Of a stretch of 13,424 nt of DNA, positions 6,943 through 13,424 are shown in pieces. Both the position numbers and the translations under genes were made by a program. The stretch covers positions 1 through 13,424 of the forward strand of contig JAXIUW010123338.1 in NCBI GenBank assembly GCA_035591015.1. Direction: 5' to 3'. The notes under the pieces are model-generated. The model was not told the DNA's origin and made no database searches. It saw only the letters and a program-made list of their open reading frames with translations. Positions within the stretch are counted from its first letter, which is position 1. Every line of letters starts with the position of its first letter. The stretch comes from Cephalothrix simula. Taxonomy: Eukaryota > Nemertea > Palaeonemertea > Archinemertea > Cephalotrichidae.

Positions 6943-8463
6943 ATGTCAAGTTCAAATGAAGGTCCAAAATCACCAGGATCCCAGTCAGGTAATAGTGACC
7001 GTGGATCGCCGACAATTAGGCCAGCACGAAAGGCTCTTGCGTTTTCAATAGATAAGATAATGGAACCCTCTCCCAAAAGAACATCGAGGGATGAGGAGCC
7101 GCCAACTCCCCCTACCCCTGAGGAAAAGCCAGCCAAGCGAAGGGTTATAGAGCCGACACCTATCAGCATGTCGGCAGCATCGGGGTTAAACTTTCCTACA
7201 ACCAGTTTGCATTCAAGTTTTCCACTTGGCCTCTATGGGCAGCACCAGAGGGCTAACATGAACATGTATTCTAATCCAAGAGAACTTCAGGAAGCAATGC
7301 GGTATTTTCCGTATGTTCATCCTGCTTTTCTATTAGGAAGTAGCTCTGATTATGGTGCGCATTTATCAAATTTTAACAGGCATTATCGAGGATTTCAAAT
7401 GAACGGATTCTCCCCTTATAAAGACACTCTACAAAAACTAAATGTAGAACCAACTAAACCGCTAAATGTGCCAGTTGTAGATCGAAGACATTCAAGAGCG
7501 CATGAATCTTTATCTCCCAGACTCTCTCTGTCTCCCTCTAAAAGATCATCTGAAGCAACGTCCCCAATATCGGTTGGTGGTGACCCTAGTCTGCAAGATG
7601 AAACTCTTGATTTATCTCTTAAATCAAGATCAAGCTCAAGTTGTGGTGACTCTTATGCTGAATCAACAAAGGATGATGAACCAGGAAACAGTAAACATTC
7701 TCCAAATTCACCAATTGCCAAACGACCCGTGTGTAAGTCACAAAAAACATTCACATGCCCTGAGTGCGGAAAAGTATTTAATGCTCACTATAATCTCACC
7801 AGACATATGCCTGTTCACACTGGTGCAAGGCCGTTTATTTGTAAAATATGTGGTAAAGGCTTTCGCCAAGCAAGTACTTTATGTCGTCATAAAATAATCC
7901 ACACTGCCGAGAAACCCCATAAATGCCAAACTTGCGGAAAATGCTTTAACAGGAGTTCGACCCTGAACACTCATATGAGAATTCACAATGGCTACAAGCC
8001 TTATATTTGTGAATTTTGTGGCAAAGGATTCCACCAGAAGGGAAACTATAAAAACCATAAACTTACTCATAGTAGTGAAAAACAATATAAGTGCTCTATT
8101 TGCAATAAGGCGTTCCATCAAGTCTACAATTTGACTTTCCATATGCACACACACAACGATAAGAAGCCGTTCACGTGTGGAATTTGTGGCAAAGGATTTT
8201 GCAGGAACTTTGATTTGAAGAAACACATGCGTAAGTTACATGATGGGGCTCAGCCTCCTTCTAGTAGTTCACTTTCAAAACTTACAGATGCATCACCTAG
8301 TCATCACATGCCATCCATGGCTAGTTCAATGTATTCACACGCCAGTCTACTACCAAGTAGTTATCTTCATCAAAGGTCGCCTTTATTAGTACCCCCAGGT
8401 TTATCTTGTCAGCCAAATCCTTTCTTACTTCCTTCAGCCCCTGGTCTACTTTTAAGGCCTTAA
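6943..8463 (+). CDS. fezf: Fezf-family C2H2 zinc-finger transcriptional repressor (fez/earmuff ortholog), complete coding exon
   Basis: This gene encodes a 506-residue nuclear DNA-binding protein. Residues 1-30 are Ser/Pro-rich. Residues 31-40 ([10 protein letters not shown]) form an Eh1 motif, which in this family recruits Groucho/TLE co-repressors. An acidic, proline-rich stretch lies near 50-66 and an aromatic patch at 119-131. Several Ser-Pro sites occur at 191-208, and TLDLSLK at 221-227 resembles a CtBP-binding PxDLS motif. Six C2H2 fingers span 272-433, with zinc ligands starting at C272, C300, C328, C356, C384 and C412. The first five are C-x2-C-x12-H-x3-H and the last ends H-x4-H. 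Finger phrases such as [18 protein letters not shown] and [19 protein letters not shown] are Fezf signatures known from vertebrate FEZF1/2. A Ser/Leu/Pro tail covers 434-506. The ATG at 6943 has A at -3, and the same frame meets a stop just upstream whether the transcript is spliced (TAA 6337-6339) or unspliced (TAG 6910-6912). In vertebrates and flies these proteins pattern the forebrain and specify neuron identity; that role here is inferred. Nothing looks broken. Confidence 0.95.
   Translation: MSSSNEGPKSPGSQSGNSDRGSPTIRPARKALAFSIDKIMEPSPKRTSRDEEPPTPPTPEEKPAKRRVIEPTPISMSAASGLNFPTTSLHSSFPLGLYGQHQRANMNMYSNPRELQEAMRYFPYVHPAFLLGSSSDYGAHLSNFNRHYRGFQMNGFSPYKDTLQKLNVEPTKPLNVPVVDRRHSRAHESLSPRLSLSPSKRSSEATSPISVGGDPSLQDETLDLSLKSRSSSSCGDSYAESTKDDEPGNSKHSPNSPIAKRPVCKSQKTFTCPECGKVFNAHYNLTRHMPVHTGARPFICKICGKGFRQASTLCRHKIIHTAEKPHKCQTCGKCFNRSSTLNTHMRIHNGYKPYICEFCGKGFHQKGNYKNHKLTHSSEKQYKCSICNKAFHQVYNLTFHMHTHNDKKPFTCGICGKGFCRNFDLKKHMRKLHDGAQPPSSSSLSKLTDASPSHHMPSMASSMYSHASLLPSSYLHQRSPLLVPPGLSCQPNPFLLPSAPGLLLRP
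7036..7062 (+). other. Eh1 Groucho/TLE-recruitment motif (residues 32-40)
   Basis: These codons encode LAFSIDKIM. The match to the Engrailed-homology-1 pattern (F-S-I-x-x-I/L-L/M) is clear, and its N-terminal position and preceding KA agree with Fezf proteins, where a similar FSIERIM-type motif is standard. It indicates a repressor that works through Groucho/TLE. The D in place of the usual E is conservative. Confidence 0.9.
7606..7626 (+). other. Candidate CtBP-binding motif TLDLSLK (residues 222-228 region)
   Basis: The coding sequence around D223 reads ETLDLSLKS. CtBP co-repressors bind P-x-D-L-S peptides and tolerate substitution of the first proline, and a basic residue shortly after the motif is common. 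The motif sits in a disordered Ser-rich region before the fingers, as such motifs often do. It is short, so this is a suggestion only. Confidence 0.4.
7756..8241 (+). other. Six-finger C2H2 DNA-binding domain (residues 272-433)
   Basis: Six tandem C2H2 fingers are joined by seven-residue linkers, of which TGARPFI, TAEKPHK and NDKKPFT are typical. All 24 zinc ligands are present. Finger 1 is C272/C275/H288/H292 and finger 6 is C412/C415/H428/H433, the last with the longer H-x4-H spacing also found in Fezf homologs. The block is uninterrupted, so no intron splits the fingers in this genome. Confidence 0.95.
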
Positions 8464-8481
8464 ATTTAAAAGTTATTTTCA

Positions 8482-8498
8482 AAGTCGTTAAACGACTT
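8482..8498 (+). repeat. Perfect inverted repeat / stem-loop 18 bases after the fezf stop codon
   Basis: AAGTCGTT (8482-8489) and AACGACTT (8491-8498) are exact reverse complements separated by one base. In RNA this gives a six-base-pair stem with a five-base UUAAA loop. It sits at the very start of the 3' UTR and is GC-richer than its surroundings. It could be a cis element for an RNA-binding protein, or chance. Confidence 0.6.
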
Positions 8499-8887
8499 GT
8501 ACTTTGAGTTTTATTCTAAGTCATTCATAGTGGCAACTTGTTAAATTATTGCTTAAGCCATAATATAGAATTTTGTTTAAAGTGCAAACCCCACGCTGTT
8601 TACTGTTTCTAAAATGCTTACTAAATTCTTGCCCAAAATAACTATTTTCAATTCAATAACATGTTAGATTTCAGTTTAAATTAGGAGACATTACAAATTT
8701 GTAATTTTTGATAGTATCTTTACAAGTCAAGTGGTATTTAAAATGACCATCTCTAAATTGTTATTTTTGCTAATGAGTAGGGTTGGGAATTTCAATGAAG
8801 AAGAAAACTGCTATTTCCACTTTATAGAAGCATTTAAACTCCTTATAATTGTGGTTTTTCGCGGTCAAATAATTTTCTTTTTCATTA

Positions 8888-8909
8888 AATAAATGTTGGC
8901 GTTAATAAA
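8888..8909 (+). terminator. Paired polyadenylation signals AATAAA
   Basis: Two canonical hexamers lie at 8888-8893 and 8904-8909, about 430 bases after the stop codon. They are the first strong poly(A) signals downstream of the gene and are followed by TG-rich sequence (for example GGTGTGAAATTGAACATGTTG near 8930), a plausible downstream element. Confidence 0.5.
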
Positions 8910-8930
8910 GATACAGAAGCCCATTTAAAG

Positions 8931-10780
8931 GTGTGAAATTGAACATGTTGTACACCTAATATTGAAAGGAGCATTTTACTTCATTGTTGAGATGGAGATA
9001 GGGGCCCTGATGCAATTAAGATAATAATTTGTACATATAACAAATTTTTCTTGCCGTTTCTTGTAAATGTTTTTGTAGTAAAAAGGCGTACGTTAAGGCG
9101 TTCAATGTCGATTCAATATGTACAATATTTGTTAAGCGTAGGACCTTTACATGACAAAAATCGAATTATTTTGAAAAAAAAGTATCCAATTTTCTGTATT
9201 TGAATAAACATAGTGCGCTTTTTTACCAAACATTTATTGATATTTTAATGTTTTTTTTTTAAAATTGTATCATAAAATTTGTTTATATTTTTCATCAAAT
9301 ATTTTAATTTATATGGTAAAAAAAGGCAATTTTCTTTTTTAATCAAATGCATTGGAAAATTAAGAAAGATTAAGCCCTTAAAGGCAAACTTTGGTTGATA
9401 ATTTGATTTAGTCTTATGTTCCTAAATTAGTAACCAAATATTCTGATAGAGTATACGGCTCTTTTTATTTACTGAACAAGCAGATGGCTAGCGCTCCAGC
9501 TCATCAGTTTGTGTACCCTTAACCTGTGTAAGCATTGATTCTTGGTTTTTTGCTTGATGTTTCAATTTTCCAATACGTTATGTTTCATTATATTTAAAAA
9601 GACCTTATCGCGATTTTTTGCAAAGTGGTCAAGAAATGACTTAGTCATGTTTCCGTTCAAAATTCACCCGTATGCTCTAGTGTTTTCCGGTTTTCCTAGG
9701 ATCATTTGTTTCCAACCAAAAGGGCTCCTCATTAGCTCAGGTTTTTTCTGCCACAGGCTAAGGTTAATTAAAAATTTTCTGACAAATTAACTGTGGAAAG
9801 TGACTTAATAGCATGAGGTTTGCACTATGACACTATTCAACATCTTCTTTCCGTTAGGCTACCAATTTTCTTGCCAGTTTTCTTTTAACTTGAAGCCATA
9901 ATTTACTCACCATCACATATTTTTCGGTGATATTAATGTTGTCTTTATCATAGAGAGTATAATACGTGTAAATGTTTTGTGCTTAAACAGAAAGAATATT
10001 TTTTATCTTATAGTAATTAATCACTGTGTTTAAATACAAATACAGTTGTAAGTGGTTTGTTTATGGTATATTTGTCATGTTGTGGTTAAAAGTTTTTAAA
10101 AAAGTGTAAATAACTTATCGTTACGGATAAATTTATTTATGAAAGATATATTTGTTTTGATTTTTTTAGAATTTTCAAAGGCCCAATTATGTTTTTGATT
10201 AAAAGCGGTGCTTCCCAATTTAAAGCATGCGTTTCTTTGTTGAGTAATGGCTGTTTTGGGCTTCAGTATTGTTAAAAGCTATATGACACAAAGGATAACA
10301 TGTGATAAGATTTTATAATGACACTTTTTTCTTGTCTAACTGCTGAATATAATTCATTAAATCTTTCATCAGTTTTCGATGTTACAAATTTTTTCCTATT
10401 GAAAATCCTATTATTAAACTCAAGGAGTCACCTGTTGCAAAAAGGCAATTTTTGTAGCACCCTTTACCATATGATAATATTTAGTGGATTGGAAGAATTT
10501 TTTCAGAGTCAAATCATTTTTTATTTTAATTTAAGATTTGAACTGTTTTTGTGTGTCAGATATTTGCTAAATTTTAATGCTATAAAACTACACACGAATC
10601 GTTCAATGTTAAATTAAAACTTTGAAATAATTATTTGCACATTAATACTCATAATTATCTTTCTTGTAGAAAATTACAGAAAAAAGTTTTATAAGTACAT
10701 GAATTTATTTTCATAATTGAATTAATAACTATATTAATTTCAAATCCATATAAATTCCAGAATACCCAGGTGTGTTTTTA
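8931..10780. other. Gene-free AT-rich downstream region (possible extended 3' UTR at its start)
   Basis: No gene is supportable. Open frames at 9542-9790 and 10318-10617 encode Phe/Leu/Ile/Asn-rich peptides without domain motifs, as expected from AT-rich DNA. A further AATAAA at 9203-9208 and Pumilio-like TGTANATA words at 9030-9037 and 10105-10112 would matter only if the transcript extends this far. Confidence 0.45.
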
Positions 10781-10785
10781 AAAAA

Positions 10786-11010
10786 TCGCTCAAGGCTGTG
10801 GTTCTTGAGCCTCTTATTTTCAATTCCCTACCTCGTTTGAGGGTCAGCTCGTGTGCTGAAACAGGTCTCCTTCTATTTCTTTAAAGGACTTAAGTAAATA
10901 TAATTTTGTCACTCTTTGCCTCTAAAACCCTCGCTTTGGGTCAACATCCCAATTGAAACTACTTAGAGTCGCCAGTCGGGTTGTCCCGTGTTCGCCGGCG
11001 GGTTTTTGCT
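10786..11010. other. GC-richer island of short inverted and direct repeats, unassigned
   Basis: This patch contrasts sharply with the AT-rich DNA around it. It contains a hairpin GCTCAAG/CTTGAGC (10788-10794 and 10804-10810). It also has a diverged direct repeat, CCTCGTTTGAGGGTCA (10831-10846) against CCTCGCTTTGGGTCA (10929-10943), and a GC-rich end with CGGGTTGTCCCG and CGCCGGCG near 10977-11007. No tRNA or known small RNA pattern could be recognised and no coding frame is present. It may be a repeat insertion or a regulatory element. Confidence 0.35.
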
Positions 11011-11528
11011 TAATTTATTTTAAAGCCTACAAAACCGTATAAATCTATCAAAATGTATTATTTAAAAATTAATAAGTACCTGAAGTCTAATATTCGCCAT
11101 TTACTCAACACTGCATGTACAATATCAGTATTTAATGCACATTTATGGTTTGTTGTCATCACAAATGGCACCCAGAATAGACCGAATAACCCTTAAATGA
11201 TCTTAAATGTGTCTTACCATTAACGCAACCTGTTTAGGCATCATATATTCGGGACCCCCATATCAATTTAACTCTCCAGAATTGATTATCTATCGTATAA
11301 CTTTGAAATATATCGGCTATGATATTAAAACAGGTGTCATCATTGGACAATTTTATTCTTTTTTGGCCACTTAATGAAAGTGAAATTGTCTATGTAATAA
11401 TGCCTCAAATAATAATACAAAACATTGTACGCAAAAACCATCAGGGGTATATATTCGTACAGTGTCTTCTCTTAGGTGGGGAATTTAATAGGATCAAAAT
11501 GAGGTTTTATATAAGCTTACAAAATATT
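11011..11528. other. Gene-free AT-rich stretch
   Basis: I see nothing I can support here. The open frame running from 11319 into the following repeat has no recognisable protein motif and its end is provided by the repeat unit. Confidence 0.4.
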
Positions 11529-11670
11529 GCACAAATGTTGGCTGCGTTGTCATATAAAAAGTAAATTGTTTTTCTTAGTAATGCCGAGCGAAGCGAGGCA
11601 GGAAAATTTTAGGTATTATACAAAAACATGCACAAATTTTCGCTGCGTTGTCATATATAAAATAAATTGT
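11529..11670. repeat. Direct repeat of 41 bp (11529-11569 and 11630-11670), period 101
   Basis: The two 41-base copies differ at only four positions and share the core GCTGCGTTGTCATATA. Sequence just before each copy (TTACAAAATATT and ATACAAAAACAT) is also related. A further partial relative, GTTTTATATACAAAATAAATTG, follows near 11704-11725. The spacer holds the GCGAAGC hairpin at 11582-11600. This may be a decayed tandem repeat or the remains of a small mobile element. Confidence 0.8.
11582..11600. repeat. GC-rich mini-hairpin TGCCGAGCGAAGCGAGGCA
   Basis: TGCC and GGCA close a stem. Inside lie two G/A mismatches and the heptamer GCGAAGC (11588-11594), known from DNA structure work as an unusually stable mini-hairpin with a GAA loop. 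It is a sharp GC-rich spike in AT-rich sequence, sitting between the two 41-bp direct repeats. Confidence 0.65.
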
Positions 11671-11954
11671 AGGTATCTTTATAGCCAAAAGGGGATCCAA
11701 TGATGTTTTATATACAAAATAAATTGGTTTATGTTTAATATTTGTATCATTTTTTGAAGGAACATTTTCTTCCCTGTTACCATTAGTTCTGTGTGGAAGT
11801 ACATTTTGCCCCAGTTATATCAGCGGAAACACAAGAATACCCCTGAAAACGTTATGACATAATTAAGTATAACTACCCATAACGTGTACCACCCTATATG
11901 GTAGTAAATATTTAGGACACCAGCACGTTAAGTCACCAATCTTTCCGTCTTGGA

Positions 11955-11984
11955 TTCACAATATCACTCATTGTGATTTGTGAA
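11955..11984. repeat. Imperfect stem-loop with TTCACAA..ATCAC arms
   Basis: The left arm TTCACAATATCAC (11955-11967) pairs with GTGATTTGTGAA (11973-11984), giving about 12 pairs with one bulged T and a five-base loop. A related GTTGTGATATGAA follows at 11987-11999, allowing an alternative fold. No associated gene is seen. Confidence 0.5.
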
Positions 11985-13290
11985 GGTTGTGATATGAAAC
12001 TAAAAATTGATCAGTATTTTTGATCCAAATGCCTGTTTCAATATCTTCATTAGCATTTATTGGTCTTGGTTCATTTTAATATCATTCTCTTTATTATTTG
12101 GTGTATTAATTAGGTAACCCTATCGGTTGATGTTTTCTCGCGGTATTAATTTTTTCCCGATCTTCAGAAAAACTGCGTTTGTCTTTACAATATCGGTGAC
12201 TCATTTCTGTCACTAAGACCCGATCTTAAGTCTTGTAAATGACTGAATTAACGTGTCATTATGTACTCTAGAAACTTGAGTAGACAGTACTTTGTTATCG
12301 TTTTTTGTTTATTAGATATTTTGACAATAAGATACTTTTAAAATGCATTTATTAATTAATTGGCGTAGAAATTTAGATTTAAAATATTTAATTTTAAAAA
12401 TTTCCTTCAATTAATCATATGTATCTAATTATGGTGCCATAGATCAATGCAGAATATCTTATTAAATTATGTTGTTTCCACATTACCAAAAAATTATATA
12501 AAATGCATGTTGATGTTTACTGCCTATAAAGGCCTGTATCTTGCCTTTGAGTCGTATAAATATATATAATATATAGCCTATGGTTGTCTATGTTAAAATT
12601 TTGTGATATTTTTGGTCTTACACTTTTTAAGTGTAAACCATTTAAATTTAAAAACATAATAAATGGATTATGGAACTAACTATTTCTTTTTTAGTTATTT
12701 AGTTGTTTGTGTAGTCATTTTATACTTTTCTAACTTGATGCTTTTGGCTTTTTATGCTAATAGCATCAAATTTGCCCTTTAAACAAAGTCAATCTTCACA
12801 AAATACTGTTAATTCTCTTGTGGCATAATGTATCTATCTGCATAAGAAAAAATACGTATATTTTACTCTCTTGGGCGTGGATGAATAAAGCTTTTTTAAT
12901 TTACAAGATATTCAAAAACATTAAAATTCAAATGAATCTTCTGTGATATATACTTCTCACTGGCAAAAGACAGTTCAGACATACAGACATAACTTGTACA
13001 TTAATCATTGAATAAGAAAATAAGTAGACTCATTTTGGCCACAAAAACCCCAGCTTCCATTTTTTTCCAGTTTCAGAACTTCATTTTGGAGTTGTTACCT
13101 CATTTTAAACCTGGCTGGTTGCTTTGCATTTCTTTCAAAATTATGTATAAATGTATTTATTAATTGTAAAAGAAATGCCTTACATGCCTTAAGAACTGCA
13201 GTTTCATGTCTTCCAACTATCCATAAAAAGGAAGTCTTCAAAAGTTGTCTCGTACTTGTTTACTTTTTGTGTGATTGTGACCAACACTGT
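11985..13290. other. Gene-free AT-rich region with scattered small palindromes
   Basis: Apart from the stem-loop at 12613-12640 and a weaker one (TTGATGC 12735-12741 with GCATCAA 12763-12769), I see nothing supportable. AATAAA at 12658-12663 and 12884-12889 have no identifiable gene upstream. They could be signals of a far 3' end, but more likely reflect base composition. Confidence 0.4.
12613..12640. repeat. Stem-loop with 12-bp stem and one bulged C
   Basis: TTACACTT (12618-12625) and AAGTGTAA (12629-12636) pair exactly around a TTT loop. After a bulged C at 12617 the pairing continues with TGGT (12613-12616) against ACCA (12637-12640). It lies in gene-free AT-rich DNA, shortly before an AATAAA at 12658-12663, but no transcript can be assigned. 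Confidence 0.55.
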
Positions 13291-13295
13291 TATGA

Positions 13296-13424
13296 AATTT
13301 GGGTTTTTTTACCCAAATTGTTTGGGTAACAGTTACCTAAAAATCTAGGTTTCGGCGTGTGACACCAGAAAATGTTGGGTAACTGTCATACCCAGAATTT
13401 TTGGGTAACTGATACCCAAAATTT
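13296..13424. repeat. Array of short hairpins built on TTGGGTAAC, cut by the window edge
   Basis: Four palindromes follow one another. They are AATTTGGGT/ACCCAAATT (13296-13304 and 13311-13319), GGTAAC/GTTACC (13325-13330 and 13332-13337), TGGGTA/TACCCA (13376-13381 and 13389-13394), and a 12-bp imperfect stem (13396-13407 with 13413-13424) around an ACTGA loop. TTGGGTAAC recurs three times. It resembles a fold-back satellite or MITE end and probably continues past the window. Confidence 0.8.

Larger units (their letters stand above)
8464..8930 (+). other. Likely 3' UTR of fezf
   Basis: This is AT-rich sequence following the stop codon, without coding character. It begins with a perfect small stem-loop at 8482-8498 and ends around two closely spaced AATAAA hexamers (8888-8893 and 8904-8909). 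Cleavage is expected 10-30 bases after one of them. A further AATAAA at 9203-9208 could give a longer isoform. Such a longer form would include TGTACATA at 9030-9037, which fits the Pumilio UGUANAUA site, although AT-rich DNA yields such matches by chance. Confidence 0.5.

Noticed and set aside
7879-8226. Antisense open frame across the zinc fingers, and the +1-shifted frame at 7502-7897
   Set aside because: These are shadows of the strongly constrained Fezf reading frame.
11582-11602. GC-rich hairpin as a bacterial-type intrinsic terminator or sign of bacterial DNA
   Set aside because: There is no adjacent gene and no proper T-run on the exit side, and the surroundings are animal-like AT-rich DNA.
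13296-13424. TTGGGTAAC array as telomere-like repeats
   Set aside because: The units are irregular palindromes with variable spacing, not head-to-tail TTAGGG-type repeats.

Overview
The window looks like nuclear DNA from an invertebrate animal. It is strongly AT-rich, mostly non-coding, has eukaryotic splice and polyadenylation signals, and carries one long gene with no operon-like neighbours. The gene encodes an ortholog of the Fezf (Fez / forebrain embryonic zinc finger; Drosophila earmuff) transcription factors. It has an N-terminal Engrailed-homology-1 (Eh1) repression motif and six consecutive C2H2 zinc fingers whose linkers and recognition residues match the Fezf family closely. The phylum cannot be read from the window. 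The family is widespread in animals, and the divergent N- and C-terminal parts do not look vertebrate.

Layout. Positions 1-180 hold a short array of palindromic units built on an AGTTGGGAGTTGG motif. Positions 197-2836 are a repeat-rich block in which I can trace three separate long, diverged inverted repeats (197-250/945-1018, 1213-1268/1475-1527, 1892-1981/2763-2836). These look like old fold-back or MITE-type insertions. Inside the third lies a compact hairpin whose two arms each resemble a CTCF site. Positions 2840-5340 are AT-rich DNA without a convincing gene. Positions 5870-6200 are less AT-rich and hold a TATA-like box, so this is the best candidate promoter region. A textbook splice donor at 6349 and a strong acceptor ending at 6912 predict a 5' leader exon and a 564-bp intron. 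The uninterrupted coding exon follows (ATG 6943, stop 8461-8463).

Downstream, 8464 to about 8930 is a likely 3' UTR with a perfect small hairpin just after the stop and two AATAAA signals. The rest, to 13424, is gene-free AT-rich DNA. It contains a GC-richer patch (10786-11010), a 41-bp direct repeat pair flanking a GCGAAGC mini-hairpin (11529-11670), several small stem-loops, and an edge-truncated array of hairpins built on TTGGGTAAC (13296-13424).

How it works together. The only supported protein is a sequence-specific repressor. Its fingers should bind DNA and its Eh1 motif should recruit Groucho/TLE; a possible CtBP motif is also present. The large gene-poor flanks fit a developmental regulator with extensive cis-regulation, but no specific enhancer can be proven from one sequence. 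I did not find evidence for a wholly new biological system. The most unusual signals are the hairpin-repeat families and the paired CTCF-like sites.
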